In this document: positions 51,475-60,389 of the stretch, in pieces
How the letters are laid out: the number at the start of each line of letters is the position of its first letter
Numbering within the stretch: the first letter of the stretch is position 1
NCBI RefSeq assembly: GCF_900120375.1
Contig: NZ_LT635480.1
Span: 310,001 to 374,000, forward strand
Direction: 5' to 3'
DNA length: 64,000 nucleotides
From: Ndongobacter massiliensis
GTDB lineage: Bacteria; Bacillota; Clostridia; Tissierellales; Peptoniphilaceae
The notes under the pieces: model-generated
Told to the model about the DNA's origin: nothing
Databases searched by the model: none
What the model saw: the letters and a program-made list of their open reading frames with translations, nothing else
Program-made: the position numbers and the translations under genes

Positions 51475-53241
51475 ATGGAAGTGATGAAAAAGACGAAAAT
51501 TGTTTGTACGATCGGTCCGGCTTCCGAAAGTGAGGAGATTCTGACGAAGCTGGTCCAGGAAGGCATGAATGTCGCGCGGCTGAATTTTTCGCACGGCACG
51601 CATGAAGAGCACAAAAAGAAGATCGAAACGCTGCGTCGCGTGCGTGAAAAGTTGGGCGTCCCGCTGGCGATTGCACTCGACACCAAGGGACCGGAGATTC
51701 GCCTCGGAACCTTTGTAGAGGGTCCGATTCAGATTCGCCGCGGCGACAAGCTCACGCTGACGACGCGCGACGTCCCGGGAACTAAGGATATTGTGCACAT
51801 ATCCTATGCCGGTCTGCCGCAGGATGTGGTGGCGGGCACGCGCATTCTGATCGACGACGGGCTGGTCGAGTTTGTCGTGGAGCGCGTCGAAAACGGGACG
51901 GATATTGTCTGCGAGGCGCAGAATTTCGGAGAAATTTCGGATCGCAAGGGCGTAAATGTGCCCTCGACGAATATCAAATTGCCGGCAATTACGGAGAGCG
52001 ATCTTTCGGACATTTTGTTCGGTATCGATATGGGCGTCGATTTTATCTTTGCCTCTTTTATCCGCACGGCGGAAGATGTGTTACATATCCGAAAAATCTT
52101 AGAGGAAAATGGCGGATCGGACATCCACATCTACGCAAAAATCGAATCTGCCCAAGGGGTGGCGAATCTGGATTCCATCCTGGAAGCGGTGGACGGATTG
52201 ATGGTGGCGCGCGGCGATTTGGGCGTGGAGATTCCGACGCAGGAAGTGCCGCTCGTACAAAAAGAAATCATACGCAAGTCGAATTTGGCGGGCAAACCGG
52301 TCATCACGGCGACACAGATGCTGGATTCGATGACGCGTAATCCGCGACCGACGCGCGCGGAAGTCAATGACGTTGCCAATGCCATTTTGGACGGCTCCGA
52401 CGCCATTATGCTGTCGGGCGAAACGGCCGCCGGCAAATACCCGGTGCAGGCGGTGCGCCAGATGAACACGATTGCACGCACGACCGAAGCATCCGTCGAT
52501 TTCCGCAAATCCGTTGCCAACCGGGAAACGTGGATGGAGCGAGAGACTTCCAGCGCCATTGCACTGTCCACCTGCCGCATAGCGGCGGCATTGGAAACCA
52601 AAGCCATTGTGACGGCGACGGCTTCCGGGTATACGTCTCGTCAGATTTCAAAGTTTCGTCCCGCTGCGACGATTATTGCGGCCACGCCGCGCGAAGATGT
52701 GGCGCGCAAGCTGTCCATCTGCTGGGGCGTCTGCCCGGTCCTTTCTGTGGACTCCGAGCATACGGATGAACTGATCGAGCGTTCCATCTATGCGGCGATG
52801 CAAACGGGTTATGTCTCGGAAGGCGATCAGATTGTATTAACCGCCGGCATTCCCGTCGGGCAGGGGCAGAGCACGAATATGATCAAGGTGCACACCATCG
52901 GCGACATTTTGTTGGTCGGCACCGGATTGGGCCGCCGTAGCGTTGCGGGAAAAGTCTGTATCGGCAGCACCGCGGAGGAGCTCAAACCGATTTTTGAGGA
53001 CGGTGACATTCTCGTTGCCGCCTACACCGATGCGGATTTGGTGGGCTACATCGACCGTGCCTCCGGCCTCATCGTCGAGGAAGGCGGTCTGACCTCGCAT
53101 GCTGCTGTGGTAGCGTTGCACTACAACAAACCGGCAATTATTGGGGCGGAAAAAGCGACGCAGGTGTTGAAACAAGGCGATCTCGTCACCATTGATGCGA
53201 TTTCAGGCTTGGTTTACGCGGGGAAGGCGCAAGTGATTTGA
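51475..53241 (+). CDS. pyk: Pyruvate kinase with C-terminal PEP-utiliser domain
   Basis: ATG 51475 after CTGAGGAGGAAAGT; frames upstream belong to pfkA. 588 residues: KTKIVCTIGPASESEEILTK, NFSHGTHEEH, IYAKIESAQGVANLDSIL, MVARGDLGVEIP, TATQMLDSMTRNPRPTRAEV, and an extra C-terminal domain with GGLTSHAAVVALHYNKPAII as in Bacillus Pyk. pfkA-pyk is a typical Firmicute pair. Confidence 0.95.
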   Translation: MEVMKKTKIVCTIGPASESEEILTKLVQEGMNVARLNFSHGTHEEHKKKIETLRRVREKLGVPLAIALDTKGPEIRLGTFVEGPIQIRRGDKLTLTTRDVPGTKDIVHISYAGLPQDVVAGTRILIDDGLVEFVVERVENGTDIVCEAQNFGEISDRKGVNVPSTNIKLPAITESDLSDILFGIDMGVDFIFASFIRTAEDVLHIRKILEENGGSDIHIYAKIESAQGVANLDSILEAVDGLMVARGDLGVEIPTQEVPLVQKEIIRKSNLAGKPVITATQMLDSMTRNPRPTRAEVNDVANAILDGSDAIMLSGETAAGKYPVQAVRQMNTIARTTEASVDFRKSVANRETWMERETSSAIALSTCRIAAALETKAIVTATASGYTSRQISKFRPAATIIAATPREDVARKLSICWGVCPVLSVDSEHTDELIERSIYAAMQTGYVSEGDQIVLTAGIPVGQGQSTNMIKVHTIGDILLVGTGLGRRSVAGKVCIGSTAEELKPIFEDGDILVAAYTDADLVGYIDRASGLIVEEGGLTSHAAVVALHYNKPAIIGAEKATQVLKQGDLVTIDAISGLVYAGKAQVI

Positions 53242-53306
53242 CGGATGAGTGCTTTCTGTGAATTGACTTCGAGTGAAAGAGATATAGAAAAAAATTGAGG
53301 TGTGCC

Positions 53307-53681
53307 ATGCAGGAAAATCAAAAAAACGAACTCAATGAGATGCTGCGCTATGAACCGTCGCGCTATCTGGACGATTTCCATCTCGCCGGGTTTGCGTATT
53401 ATGACGGATTAGAAATAATTGACGAGTTGAAATTGGGACGGGAAGTGCGGCTGGTGAAGGAATTGGGGAATCCCTATGATGAAAAAGCGGTTGCCATTTA
53501 CTACGGCGATAAAAAGCTCGGCTATATTCCCGCGAGCCACAATTCGATGATTTCCACGCTCCTGTACTACGGACATGGCGATATCTTTGAGGCGAAAATT
53601 CAAATGCTCAACACGGAAAATCATCCGGAACGACAATTGCGCGTCGTGGTGAAGGTGCGCGACAATCGCGATCGGGGATGA
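53307..53681 (+). CDS. Stand-alone HIRAN-domain protein
   Basis: ATG 53307 after TTGAGGTGTGCC; the TTG at 53295 is part of that site. 124 residues with the HIRAN core (LKLGREVRLVKELGNPYDEK, AVAIYYGDKKLGYIPASHNS). HIRAN domains bind DNA 3' ends in repair enzymes such as HLTF; the stand-alone form has no defined role. Last gene of the long run. Confidence 0.8.
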   Translation: MQENQKNELNEMLRYEPSRYLDDFHLAGFAYYDGLEIIDELKLGREVRLVKELGNPYDEKAVAIYYGDKKLGYIPASHNSMISTLLYYGHGDIFEAKIQMLNTENHPERQLRVVVKVRDNRDRG

Positions 53682-53694
53682 GAAAAATCGGTAC

Positions 53695-53747
53695 AAAAAA
53701 GGCGGCTGTGTCAGAGGAGTGCGGCATCTGATATGGCCGCCTTTTTT
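53695..53747 (+). terminator. Terminator after the HIRAN gene
   Basis: AAAAAAGGCGGC / GCCGCCTTTTTT with a long loop (53707-53735), lying between convergent genes and usable from both sides. Confidence 0.75.
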
Positions 53748-53757
53748 GCATTTGAAT

Positions 53758-55266
53758 CTAAAGATAAAGAATTCGCAGGTAGTATTCCAATAAAAACAGG
53801 TCATCGTGATTTTCCAAGGAACACTCAATCAAGGACTCTACTTTCTCTAAGCGATATTGTAAGGATTGCCGGTGGATGTGCAGTCTGCGTGCGGTGAGGC
53901 TGCGATTATAGTTTGATTGAATATACACTTGTAAAGTTTGAATCAAATTCATTCCTTCTTCATTAAAACGGAGATTATCACGAATGGGTGATAGAAAGCT
54001 TTCCGCTTGCTGTTGTATTTCCGCTAAAGAGTTGTTTTGAAACAAAAGATTGGAAATACGACTTTCTTTATAACTAGATCGTGTCCGTTTTACATGGAGA
54101 CCAAATTCCAGTGCCATTTTTGCTTTTTTGTACTGAGCGGCAAAGTCGTTTTTTTGGGGCGTCGGCTCGCCAATGCCCCAAAAGATTGCATATTTTGGGT
54201 AGATTTTCTTTATTTCGGCTTCCAGAAAGTCCAATAAATGATTGAGCCGGACAAAATCAACCGGCACATAGAGAAGAAAAGCGTCTTCTTTTATCCCTAA
54301 AAGAGGTTCAATTTTTTTCGACTTTGTCAGCTTCAAAAGTAAATTTTCAATATCCAAAAGATTATGCGCCTCTAAAAGTTGATCGGTTGGCTTATTCGCC
54401 ACTGATTGATTGAGAATTTTGAACAAAACACAAAGGAACGGACGGTTCAAACGGAAGCCGAGCGTAACGCCTTGCTGTAAAAGGGAAGTCAAGTTGCTTC
54501 CCGTGGTGTCGGCTAATTTTGCAACATAATCATTTTTGATGCGCAGAGCAGTAAGATTAATGACTTTTTCTTTATTAAACCATAATGAAAGGGGAATATT
54601 GAGGTAACTTTCAAAGAGATATTCAAGTGCGGCGGGATCTTTTGCCGAAGCGATGCGTAAATAGCCGTAGACGTAGCCGTCCACACGAATCGTATATTCC
54701 TGAAAAGGAGAATATTTATAGGTTTCTATACTGAAAATTTCCTGTTTGTCTCGATTTAGAATGATGAGGTCTTCGTGAAGATATTCTGCAATAAAAGAGA
54801 TTGCTTTTTCCAATGGTTTTTCTTTGAAAAAGAGTTGTAAGAGTCCATGCTGTAATTCTGCATATTTTTCAGCCTCTTTTTTCTTTTCTTCTTGGAGACG
54901 ATCCGTTACAAGCTTAATTATCGTTGAAAAATGTAATTTCCAGGGAAGTAAAATCACGGGCATGCCATGCGTATTGGCATAATCCAGTAGGAACTGGGGG
55001 ATGCTGCGTTCTTTGTCTTGAAATGAAAGAAGAAGTGCAGCAGGTTCGGAACGATAGACATCCATGAAAAAGTCGTGAAAACTTTGTGCATCGTTACAAT
55101 TCAAGGCCGTGGAGAGAACAACATCACCCGCGTGAATAAAGTCTTCCACAGGGGGTTCAATAACGGAAATGTATTTGATCTCAAATTTAGAGAGATCAAG
55201 ATCGGGGGTCAGAAGCGTTGCATTTTCCATCAATTTTAATTCTAATAAATCGCAGACAGTAAACAT
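53758..55266 (-). CDS. PucR-family transcriptional regulator
   Basis: 502 residues: N-terminal PucR sensor domain (MFTVCDLLELKLMENATLLT, IHAGDVVLSTALNCNDAQ, PVILLPWKLHFSTIIKLV), a variable GAF-like middle, a GGDEF-related CdaR region (YAIFWGIGEPTPQKNDFAAQ) and the C-terminal HTH_30 (QSNYNRSLTARRLHIHRQSL, QYRLEKVESLIEC). Such regulators switch on amino-acid or purine catabolic genes. It diverges from the gamma-lyase gene with 132 bases between, so that gene or the M20-TRAP operon is the likely target. Confidence 0.85.
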   Translation of the reverse strand: MFTVCDLLELKLMENATLLTPDLDLSKFEIKYISVIEPPVEDFIHAGDVVLSTALNCNDAQSFHDFFMDVYRSEPAALLLSFQDKERSIPQFLLDYANTHGMPVILLPWKLHFSTIIKLVTDRLQEEKKKEAEKYAELQHGLLQLFFKEKPLEKAISFIAEYLHEDLIILNRDKQEIFSIETYKYSPFQEYTIRVDGYVYGYLRIASAKDPAALEYLFESYLNIPLSLWFNKEKVINLTALRIKNDYVAKLADTTGSNLTSLLQQGVTLGFRLNRPFLCVLFKILNQSVANKPTDQLLEAHNLLDIENLLLKLTKSKKIEPLLGIKEDAFLLYVPVDFVRLNHLLDFLEAEIKKIYPKYAIFWGIGEPTPQKNDFAAQYKKAKMALEFGLHVKRTRSSYKESRISNLLFQNNSLAEIQQQAESFLSPIRDNLRFNEEGMNLIQTLQVYIQSNYNRSLTARRLHIHRQSLQYRLEKVESLIECSLENHDDLFLLEYYLRILYL

Positions 55267-55398
55267 GGGGGCTCCTTTCTCAATAGAGCATATGACAATT
55301 TGCTATACAAATAGGGGCAAAGCATCTAATAGATTGTATGTTGAAAACGATTTGCTCCGATTATACCATGAAACTAAAGAAAAAATAGGAGGGAAATT

Positions 55399-56595
55399 AT
55401 GGGAATCAATACAGACTTATTGCATAAACATCAACTGCATGCAAAACTCACAGGTAGTTACAAACCGACGGCAATGGCTCATGTGAGCCCGATCTATCAA
55501 ACATCGACCTATGTATTGGAAGATTTTGATACGGCAGTGTACCTGAATCAACATGTGGAAGAGGGCTTTGTCTACTCGCGTTTCGGTTCACCAAACTGTG
55601 ATGAGTTGGAAAAGAAAATGGCGAGCTTAGAGCATGGGGAAGCCGCACTTGCGGTGGCATCCGGTTTGGGAGCAATTTCCACAGCCGTTATGTCCGTGCT
55701 GAAAGCCGGCGATCATGCCATCATCGGGGACGTCATTTACGGTTGCACCTATACCTTGTTTGAGCAGGTGCTTACGAATTTAGGCGTGGAAGTAACCCGC
55801 GTCGACACGACTGATTTACAGGCAATCCGCAATGCGATGAAGGATAACACGGCTCTTATTTATGTGGAAACCCCTGCAAATCCGACATTAAAGATTACCG
55901 ATATTAAGGGAGTCAGTGAGATTGCACATAGCCGAGAAGGCATTACATTAATTGTTGACTCCACATTCGCCTCTCCCTATTTGCAGAATCCGTTAGATTT
56001 GGGTGCGGATTTGGTGGTACATTCTGCGACGAAATATTTGAACGGACATGGCACAGTTACGGCAGGTATCATTGTCGGCGATATGAAACGCATTCATCGC
56101 TGCCGCATGCCATTCTTGCAGTGCTTTGGTGCGGTTTTGGATCCCTTTGCAGCTTGGCTATTGATGCAGGGCATGAAAACCCTCGGCATTCGCATGGAGC
56201 GGACTTGTGACAATGCGATGAAAGTTGCCAAGTTCCTTGAGCAACATCCGAAGATTGACCATGTATACTATCCGGGTCTTGAATCGCATCCGACGCATGA
56301 CATTGCCGTAAAACAGATGAAGAACGGTTTTGGCGGCATGATGAGCGCCGATATTAAGGGTGGTATGGATGCGGTGCGTAAAGTGATGAATAATGTAAAA
56401 GTGTTCAGTTTGGCGACCAGTCTGGGCAATATTGACTCACTAATTCAGCATTCGCCTTCAATGAGCCACTTTGATATGACACCGGAAGAGCGCGCTGCAG
56501 CCAGCATCTTTGACGGGCAAGTTCGCTTGTCCATCGGTATTGAAGACGCAGAAGATCTGATTGCTGATTTGGATCAAGCATTGTCTTTAATCTAA
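55399..56595 (+). CDS. Methionine gamma-lyase-like Cys/Met PLP enzyme
   Basis: 398 residues after AGGAGGGAAATT: SPIYQTSTYVLEDF, YSRFGSPNCDELEKKMASLE, ASGLGAISTAVMSVLKAGDH, VDSTFASPYLQNPLDLGADL, PLP Lys in VVHSATKYLNGHGTVTAGII. Most like methionine gamma-lyase or homocysteine desulfhydrase, giving 2-oxobutyrate, ammonia and a thiol; cystathionine gamma-synthase/lyase are alternatives. No biosynthetic met genes are adjacent, favouring catabolism. Confidence 0.85.
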   Translation: MGINTDLLHKHQLHAKLTGSYKPTAMAHVSPIYQTSTYVLEDFDTAVYLNQHVEEGFVYSRFGSPNCDELEKKMASLEHGEAALAVASGLGAISTAVMSVLKAGDHAIIGDVIYGCTYTLFEQVLTNLGVEVTRVDTTDLQAIRNAMKDNTALIYVETPANPTLKITDIKGVSEIAHSREGITLIVDSTFASPYLQNPLDLGADLVVHSATKYLNGHGTVTAGIIVGDMKRIHRCRMPFLQCFGAVLDPFAAWLLMQGMKTLGIRMERTCDNAMKVAKFLEQHPKIDHVYYPGLESHPTHDIAVKQMKNGFGGMMSADIKGGMDAVRKVMNNVKVFSLATSLGNIDSLIQHSPSMSHFDMTPEERAAASIFDGQVRLSIGIEDAEDLIADLDQALSLI

Positions 56596-56643
56596 GCTAT
56601 AGAAACAATAGCATAGCAATACTTGCAAGCGAGACGAACAATG

Positions 56644-57248
56644 ATTGTGTAAAATAAGTTGGTGTAAGACAAGCGAGTCATTTACCTCTTTTCGTATATT
56701 TTTGTTTACGGTCATCAATGTTGAAGAGAGTGCCAAATGACTCGCACCAAGCTTACACTGGGCTCAGAATTCTTAAACTACCTTTTCTACATGAAAATTG
56801 GTGAAGTCGTCAAAAAGTTGGTGGAAAAGGTCATCGATGTGCTACTTGATGCTGAAGCAGAAAAGCAAATCTGCATAACTCCCTACGAGTGCATCGAAAA
56901 TATTAGAAGTCGGTTGGGACGATATTGTGTTATTCCCTTGGCTTTGCGAAAAAAACGTACTTCAAATGCCGTAGAACGCGTAAATTAGAGAGATAAAGCG
57001 CAGATAAAATATCATCCTCATACTCCCTAAGGAGGTCAGTATTCTGTGTCTAATGGTTGCGATTTTATTGATCTCCACGAAAACCGGGCTCAACGTGGAT
57101 ACATAGTTCTATCTTTTTTAGATGCTGGGACGCTGAACCCATGATCGCCCTCCTGGGAACAAGGAAAAAGACACCTTATCTGTAGGCTAACAAGAAAAAA
57201 CGTTTACACAGCTATATGGGCGTTTTTCACCAACTTTGTTGACACAAT
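56644..57248. mobile_element. Internally deleted IS256-like element with imperfect terminal repeats
   Basis: Imperfect 24-base inverted ends (56644-56667 and 57225-57248: ATTGTGT.AA..AAGTTGGTG.A, about five mismatches) enclose about 600 bases with a transposase relic at 56737-56988. A second, nested dyad GTGTAAG...GCGAGTCATTT (about 56662-56683 with 56732-56755) lies inside. The rest (57000-57220) has no gene. No target duplication could be read. Remaining length is about half that of a full IS256. Confidence 0.5.
56737..56988 (+). pseudogene. IS256-type transposase relic
   Basis: 83 residues: a stretch like the N-terminal region of IS256 transposases (VVKKLVEKVIDVLLDAEAEK) joined to one like the C-terminal TTNAIERLNR motif (LRKKRTSNAVERVN), then a stop. 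All three DDE residues lie in the deleted part. It cannot move itself. Confidence 0.5.
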
Positions 57249-57273
57249 TGAAAGTAGGAAGGAAGTGGTATTT

Positions 57274-58446
57274 ATGGAATTTCTGGAGGAATTAAGTATT
57301 TACAACGACGAACTTGTTGAACTTCGAAGATATTTTCACCAAAATCCGGAATTAGGATTTCAAGAATTCAATACACAAAAAACCATTATTGAATATTTAA
57401 AAAATTTAGGGTTAAAGCCTGTTAAAATGGCAAAAACTGGTGTTTATGCTGTTTTAGAAGGTGGACATCCTGGAAAAACGCTTCTTCTTCGCGCTGATAT
57501 CGATGCGCTTCCTGTTTCTGAAGAATCGAATGTGGATTATAAGTCTAAAAATGAAGGAATTATGCATGCATGTGGACATGATGCCCACGCTGCAATGTTA
57601 CTAGTGGCAGCAAAGATCTTATCTAAACATAAAGATAAAATTCACGGTGCGGTTAAATTCGTTTTTCAGCCTAATGAAGAAGAGGCGGGAGCCTACTTAA
57701 TGGTTGAGGAAGGAATTTTAGATAATCCAAAAGTTGATGCAGCTATGGCTTTACATATTTGGTCTGCTATAGAAACCGGGAAAATCAGCGTTCAGGCCGG
57801 CCCGATAATGGGCGCGATGGACATTTTTAGTCTCAAAATTATTGGAAAAGGTGGCCACGGTGCTCTACCTCAAGAAGCTGTAGACCCAATATTAATCGCT
57901 GCACAGGTTATTGTGGCTACTCAGTCGATTCAAACGAAAGAAATTAGCGTATTGACCCCTACTATTATAAGTTTTGCAAAAATCCATTCTGGAACTACTT
58001 ATAATATTATTCCTGAGTCGGTAGAGATGGGGGGGACTATTAGATATCTTTATAAAGGAGAAGACGACTCTTTAGAACAACCTCGGGTGCGTTTTGAAAG
58101 AGTCGTTAAGGGAATATGCGAAACGTTCAATGCTAAATACGAACTTAAATTTACCCCAAGCAATTTTGTAGTTAGCAACGATAAAAATTTAGCAGATATT
58201 ATAAAAGAAAACGCAAATGAATTAGTAGGTGCATGCAACATCGTTCCATACCAAACTATGGCAGGAGAAGATTTTTCTGAATTCGGAAAAAATATTCCTG
58301 CGTGTCTATTTTTCGTAGGATCTGGCAACGAGGCGAAAAAAACTAACTATCCACAGCACCATCCTAAATTTAATATTGATGAAGATGCTCTTATGATTGG
58401 TGTAAAAATGCACGTTATGAATGCTTTAAATTATCTGAATAAATAG
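57274..58446 (+). CDS. M20-family amidohydrolase (aminoacylase/hippurate hydrolase-like)
   Basis: ATG 57274 after GGAAGGAAGTGGTATTT. 390 residues: YFHQNPELGFQEFNTQKTII, LLRADIDALPVSEESNVDYK, metal ligands in MHACGHDAHAAMLLVAAKIL and FQPNEEEAGAYLMVEEG, dimer domain GKGGHGALPQEAVDPILIAA, TMAGEDFSEFGKNIPACLFF. Cleaves N-acyl amino acids or similar amides in the cytosol. Codon use is far more AT-rich than the core. First gene of the M20-TRAP-M24 operon. Confidence 0.88.
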   Translation: MEFLEELSIYNDELVELRRYFHQNPELGFQEFNTQKTIIEYLKNLGLKPVKMAKTGVYAVLEGGHPGKTLLLRADIDALPVSEESNVDYKSKNEGIMHACGHDAHAAMLLVAAKILSKHKDKIHGAVKFVFQPNEEEAGAYLMVEEGILDNPKVDAAMALHIWSAIETGKISVQAGPIMGAMDIFSLKIIGKGGHGALPQEAVDPILIAAQVIVATQSIQTKEISVLTPTIISFAKIHSGTTYNIIPESVEMGGTIRYLYKGEDDSLEQPRVRFERVVKGICETFNAKYELKFTPSNFVVSNDKNLADIIKENANELVGACNIVPYQTMAGEDFSEFGKNIPACLFFVGSGNEAKKTNYPQHHPKFNIDEDALMIGVKMHVMNALNYLNK

Positions 58447-58455
58447 GAGGTTAAT

Positions 58456-59088
58456 ATGAAATTACTTAGGAAGGTAGATAATTTTATTTCTAAAATTGAA
58501 AAAATTTTCCTAAGCGGCAGCATGATAATGGCTACTATTATACTTTTCGGTAATGTTATCGCCAGAAGAGTTTTTCAAAGTTCCTGGGCATGGTCAGAAG
58601 AGGTGGGCCAGTTAATGGTAGTTATTATGACCTTTATGGGTCTTGGATACGCGGCTCGTACGGGTGAACATATTAATATGTCAGCTTTTACAGATTTAGC
58701 GTCTAATAATAAAAAGAAAAAATTAGCTCTTATCATTTCTTTTATCACTATGATAACAATGTTTATTTTTTCTTTTTTAAGTTTAAAATATACCCTTACA
58801 GTAGTAGCAAGTGGTAGGGTTACCCCTGCTTTAGAAATGCCAAGATTTATATTTACTATTTTTTTACCTTTCGGGTTTTTATTAGGCGGAATCCAATATC
58901 TTATTAACTTTATACTTAACCTTAGATACAAAAACAGAGTTTACTTTTCAAATGTTGAACCTGCTGTAGATATGGACAAGACCGACGTAATAAGTGAAAA
59001 AAATGGAGATAGTGAACAAGACGTTTCTAGCATGTCTGTAGCGGATACTGATGAAAAAATCATTACTGATAAAGAAAATAGGAGGTAG
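58456..59088 (+). CDS. TRAP transporter small permease (DctQ-like)
   Basis: 210 residues after AGGAGGTTAAT. Four membrane spans with the DctQ pattern (NVIARRVFQSSWAWSEEVGQ, LMVVIMTFMGLGYAARTGEH, INM) and a long acidic cytosolic C-terminal tail (about 160-210) that is unusual for the family. Pairs with the large permease just after it. Confidence 0.88.
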   Translation: MKLLRKVDNFISKIEKIFLSGSMIMATIILFGNVIARRVFQSSWAWSEEVGQLMVVIMTFMGLGYAARTGEHINMSAFTDLASNNKKKKLALIISFITMITMFIFSFLSLKYTLTVVASGRVTPALEMPRFIFTIFLPFGFLLGGIQYLINFILNLRYKNRVYFSNVEPAVDMDKTDVISEKNGDSEQDVSSMSVADTDEKIITDKENRR

Positions 59089-59091
59089 ATT

Positions 59092-60378
59092 ATGGAACTT
59101 AAAATGGGTTTATTCTTATTAGCTTTAATGTTCCTACTACTATTTACCGGTGCTCCAATGATGGTAGGTTTACTACTCGCACCAATGTTATCGCTTTTAG
59201 TATTTATGCCTGATATAGATATTATGTGGCTTACACAGCAAGCCTCTGGCGGTATTGAAGTTTTTTCTCTTTTAGCGGTACCGATGTTTATTTTTGCAGC
59301 TGATGTTATGAGTTATGGAAAAACTTCTAAAAAATTACTAGATTTTGTATATACTTTTGTCGGTCACATTCGCGGTGGGCTTGCTATTACTACTGCTGCT
59401 ACGTGTACATTATTCGGTGCGATTTCCGGTTCAACGCAAGCTACAGTAGTAGCTATCGGAAAGCCTATGTACAATACAATGGTAGAAAAAAAATACGGTA
59501 TTTCTGAAACTATTGCACTTATTATTAATTCTGCCAATATTGCACTTTTAATTCCCCCTTCTACTGTGATGGTAATGTATGGAGTCACTACCGGTGCATC
59601 GGTGGGCGAATTGTTTATAGCAGGTATCGGCCCCGGACTTATCGTACTTCTTTTATTTGCGATTTTTAACTATTTTGACGCAAAAAGAAAGGGCATCATT
59701 CCTGAAAAAAAATCGTCCTGGTCTGAAAGATTAGTTTCCTTTAAAGAGGCACTTTTACCACTTGGGTTTCCAGCGATTATTATTGGTGGTATATACTCAG
59801 GACTGTTCTCTCCTACGGAAGCCGCTGCGGTGTCTGTGGTGTATGCTTTGCTTATTGAAATAGTAGTTTTTAAAACTATTAAGGTTACAGATATACCTAA
59901 AATTGCACTTTCTTCTGCTGTAGTTACATCCGTAGTATTTATCTTAGTTGCAGCTGGCGCTGCCACATCTTGGGTTCTTTCACTTTCTAGAATTCCGCAA
60001 CTTTTAGCTTCTTTAGTATTAGGTACTAATCCTTCAGCTATAAAAGTATTAGCTATGGTTTCAGTTTTCTTCTTCGTGGCATGTATGTTCACAGACCAAT
60101 TAGTAGCTATTATTATTTTAGCTCCTATGTTCTTAGGCCCTGCAGCTGCGGCGGGAATTGATCCTATACACTTAGGGGTTGTAGTAACTCTGCAATGTGC
60201 AATTGGCTCATGTACCCCACCTTTTGGATGCAACATTTTTACTGCTTCAGCAGTATTTAAACAACCCTATCTGACGGTTATTCGAAGGACATTGCCTTAT
60301 TTTATTATATATCTCATAGTTTCCTTATTAATGTTCATCCCAGAAATAGCATTAATTTCTAGAAACTTGCTTTTCTAA
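59092..60378 (+). CDS. TRAP transporter large permease (DctM-like)
   Basis: 428 residues, about 12 spans: FLLLFTGAPMMVGLLLAPML, AAATCTLFGAISGSTQATVV, NIALLIPPSTVMVMYGVTTG, GLFSPTEAAAVSVVYALLIE, FTDQLVAIIILAPMFLGPAA, GSCTPPFGCNIFTASAVF. The ion-coupled channel part of a tripartite importer. Three bases after dctQ. Confidence 0.92.
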   Translation: MELKMGLFLLALMFLLLFTGAPMMVGLLLAPMLSLLVFMPDIDIMWLTQQASGGIEVFSLLAVPMFIFAADVMSYGKTSKKLLDFVYTFVGHIRGGLAITTAATCTLFGAISGSTQATVVAIGKPMYNTMVEKKYGISETIALIINSANIALLIPPSTVMVMYGVTTGASVGELFIAGIGPGLIVLLLFAIFNYFDAKRKGIIPEKKSSWSERLVSFKEALLPLGFPAIIIGGIYSGLFSPTEAAAVSVVYALLIEIVVFKTIKVTDIPKIALSSAVVTSVVFILVAAGAATSWVLSLSRIPQLLASLVLGTNPSAIKVLAMVSVFFFVACMFTDQLVAIIILAPMFLGPAAAAGIDPIHLGVVVTLQCAIGSCTPPFGCNIFTASAVFKQPYLTVIRRTLPYFIIYLIVSLLMFIPEIALISRNLLF

Positions 60379-60389
60379 GGAGGCGGAAT

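Noticed and set aside
56737-56988. 83-aa open frame as an intact gene
   Set aside because: It joins two distant parts of an IS256-like transposase and lacks the catalytic core; treated as a relic.
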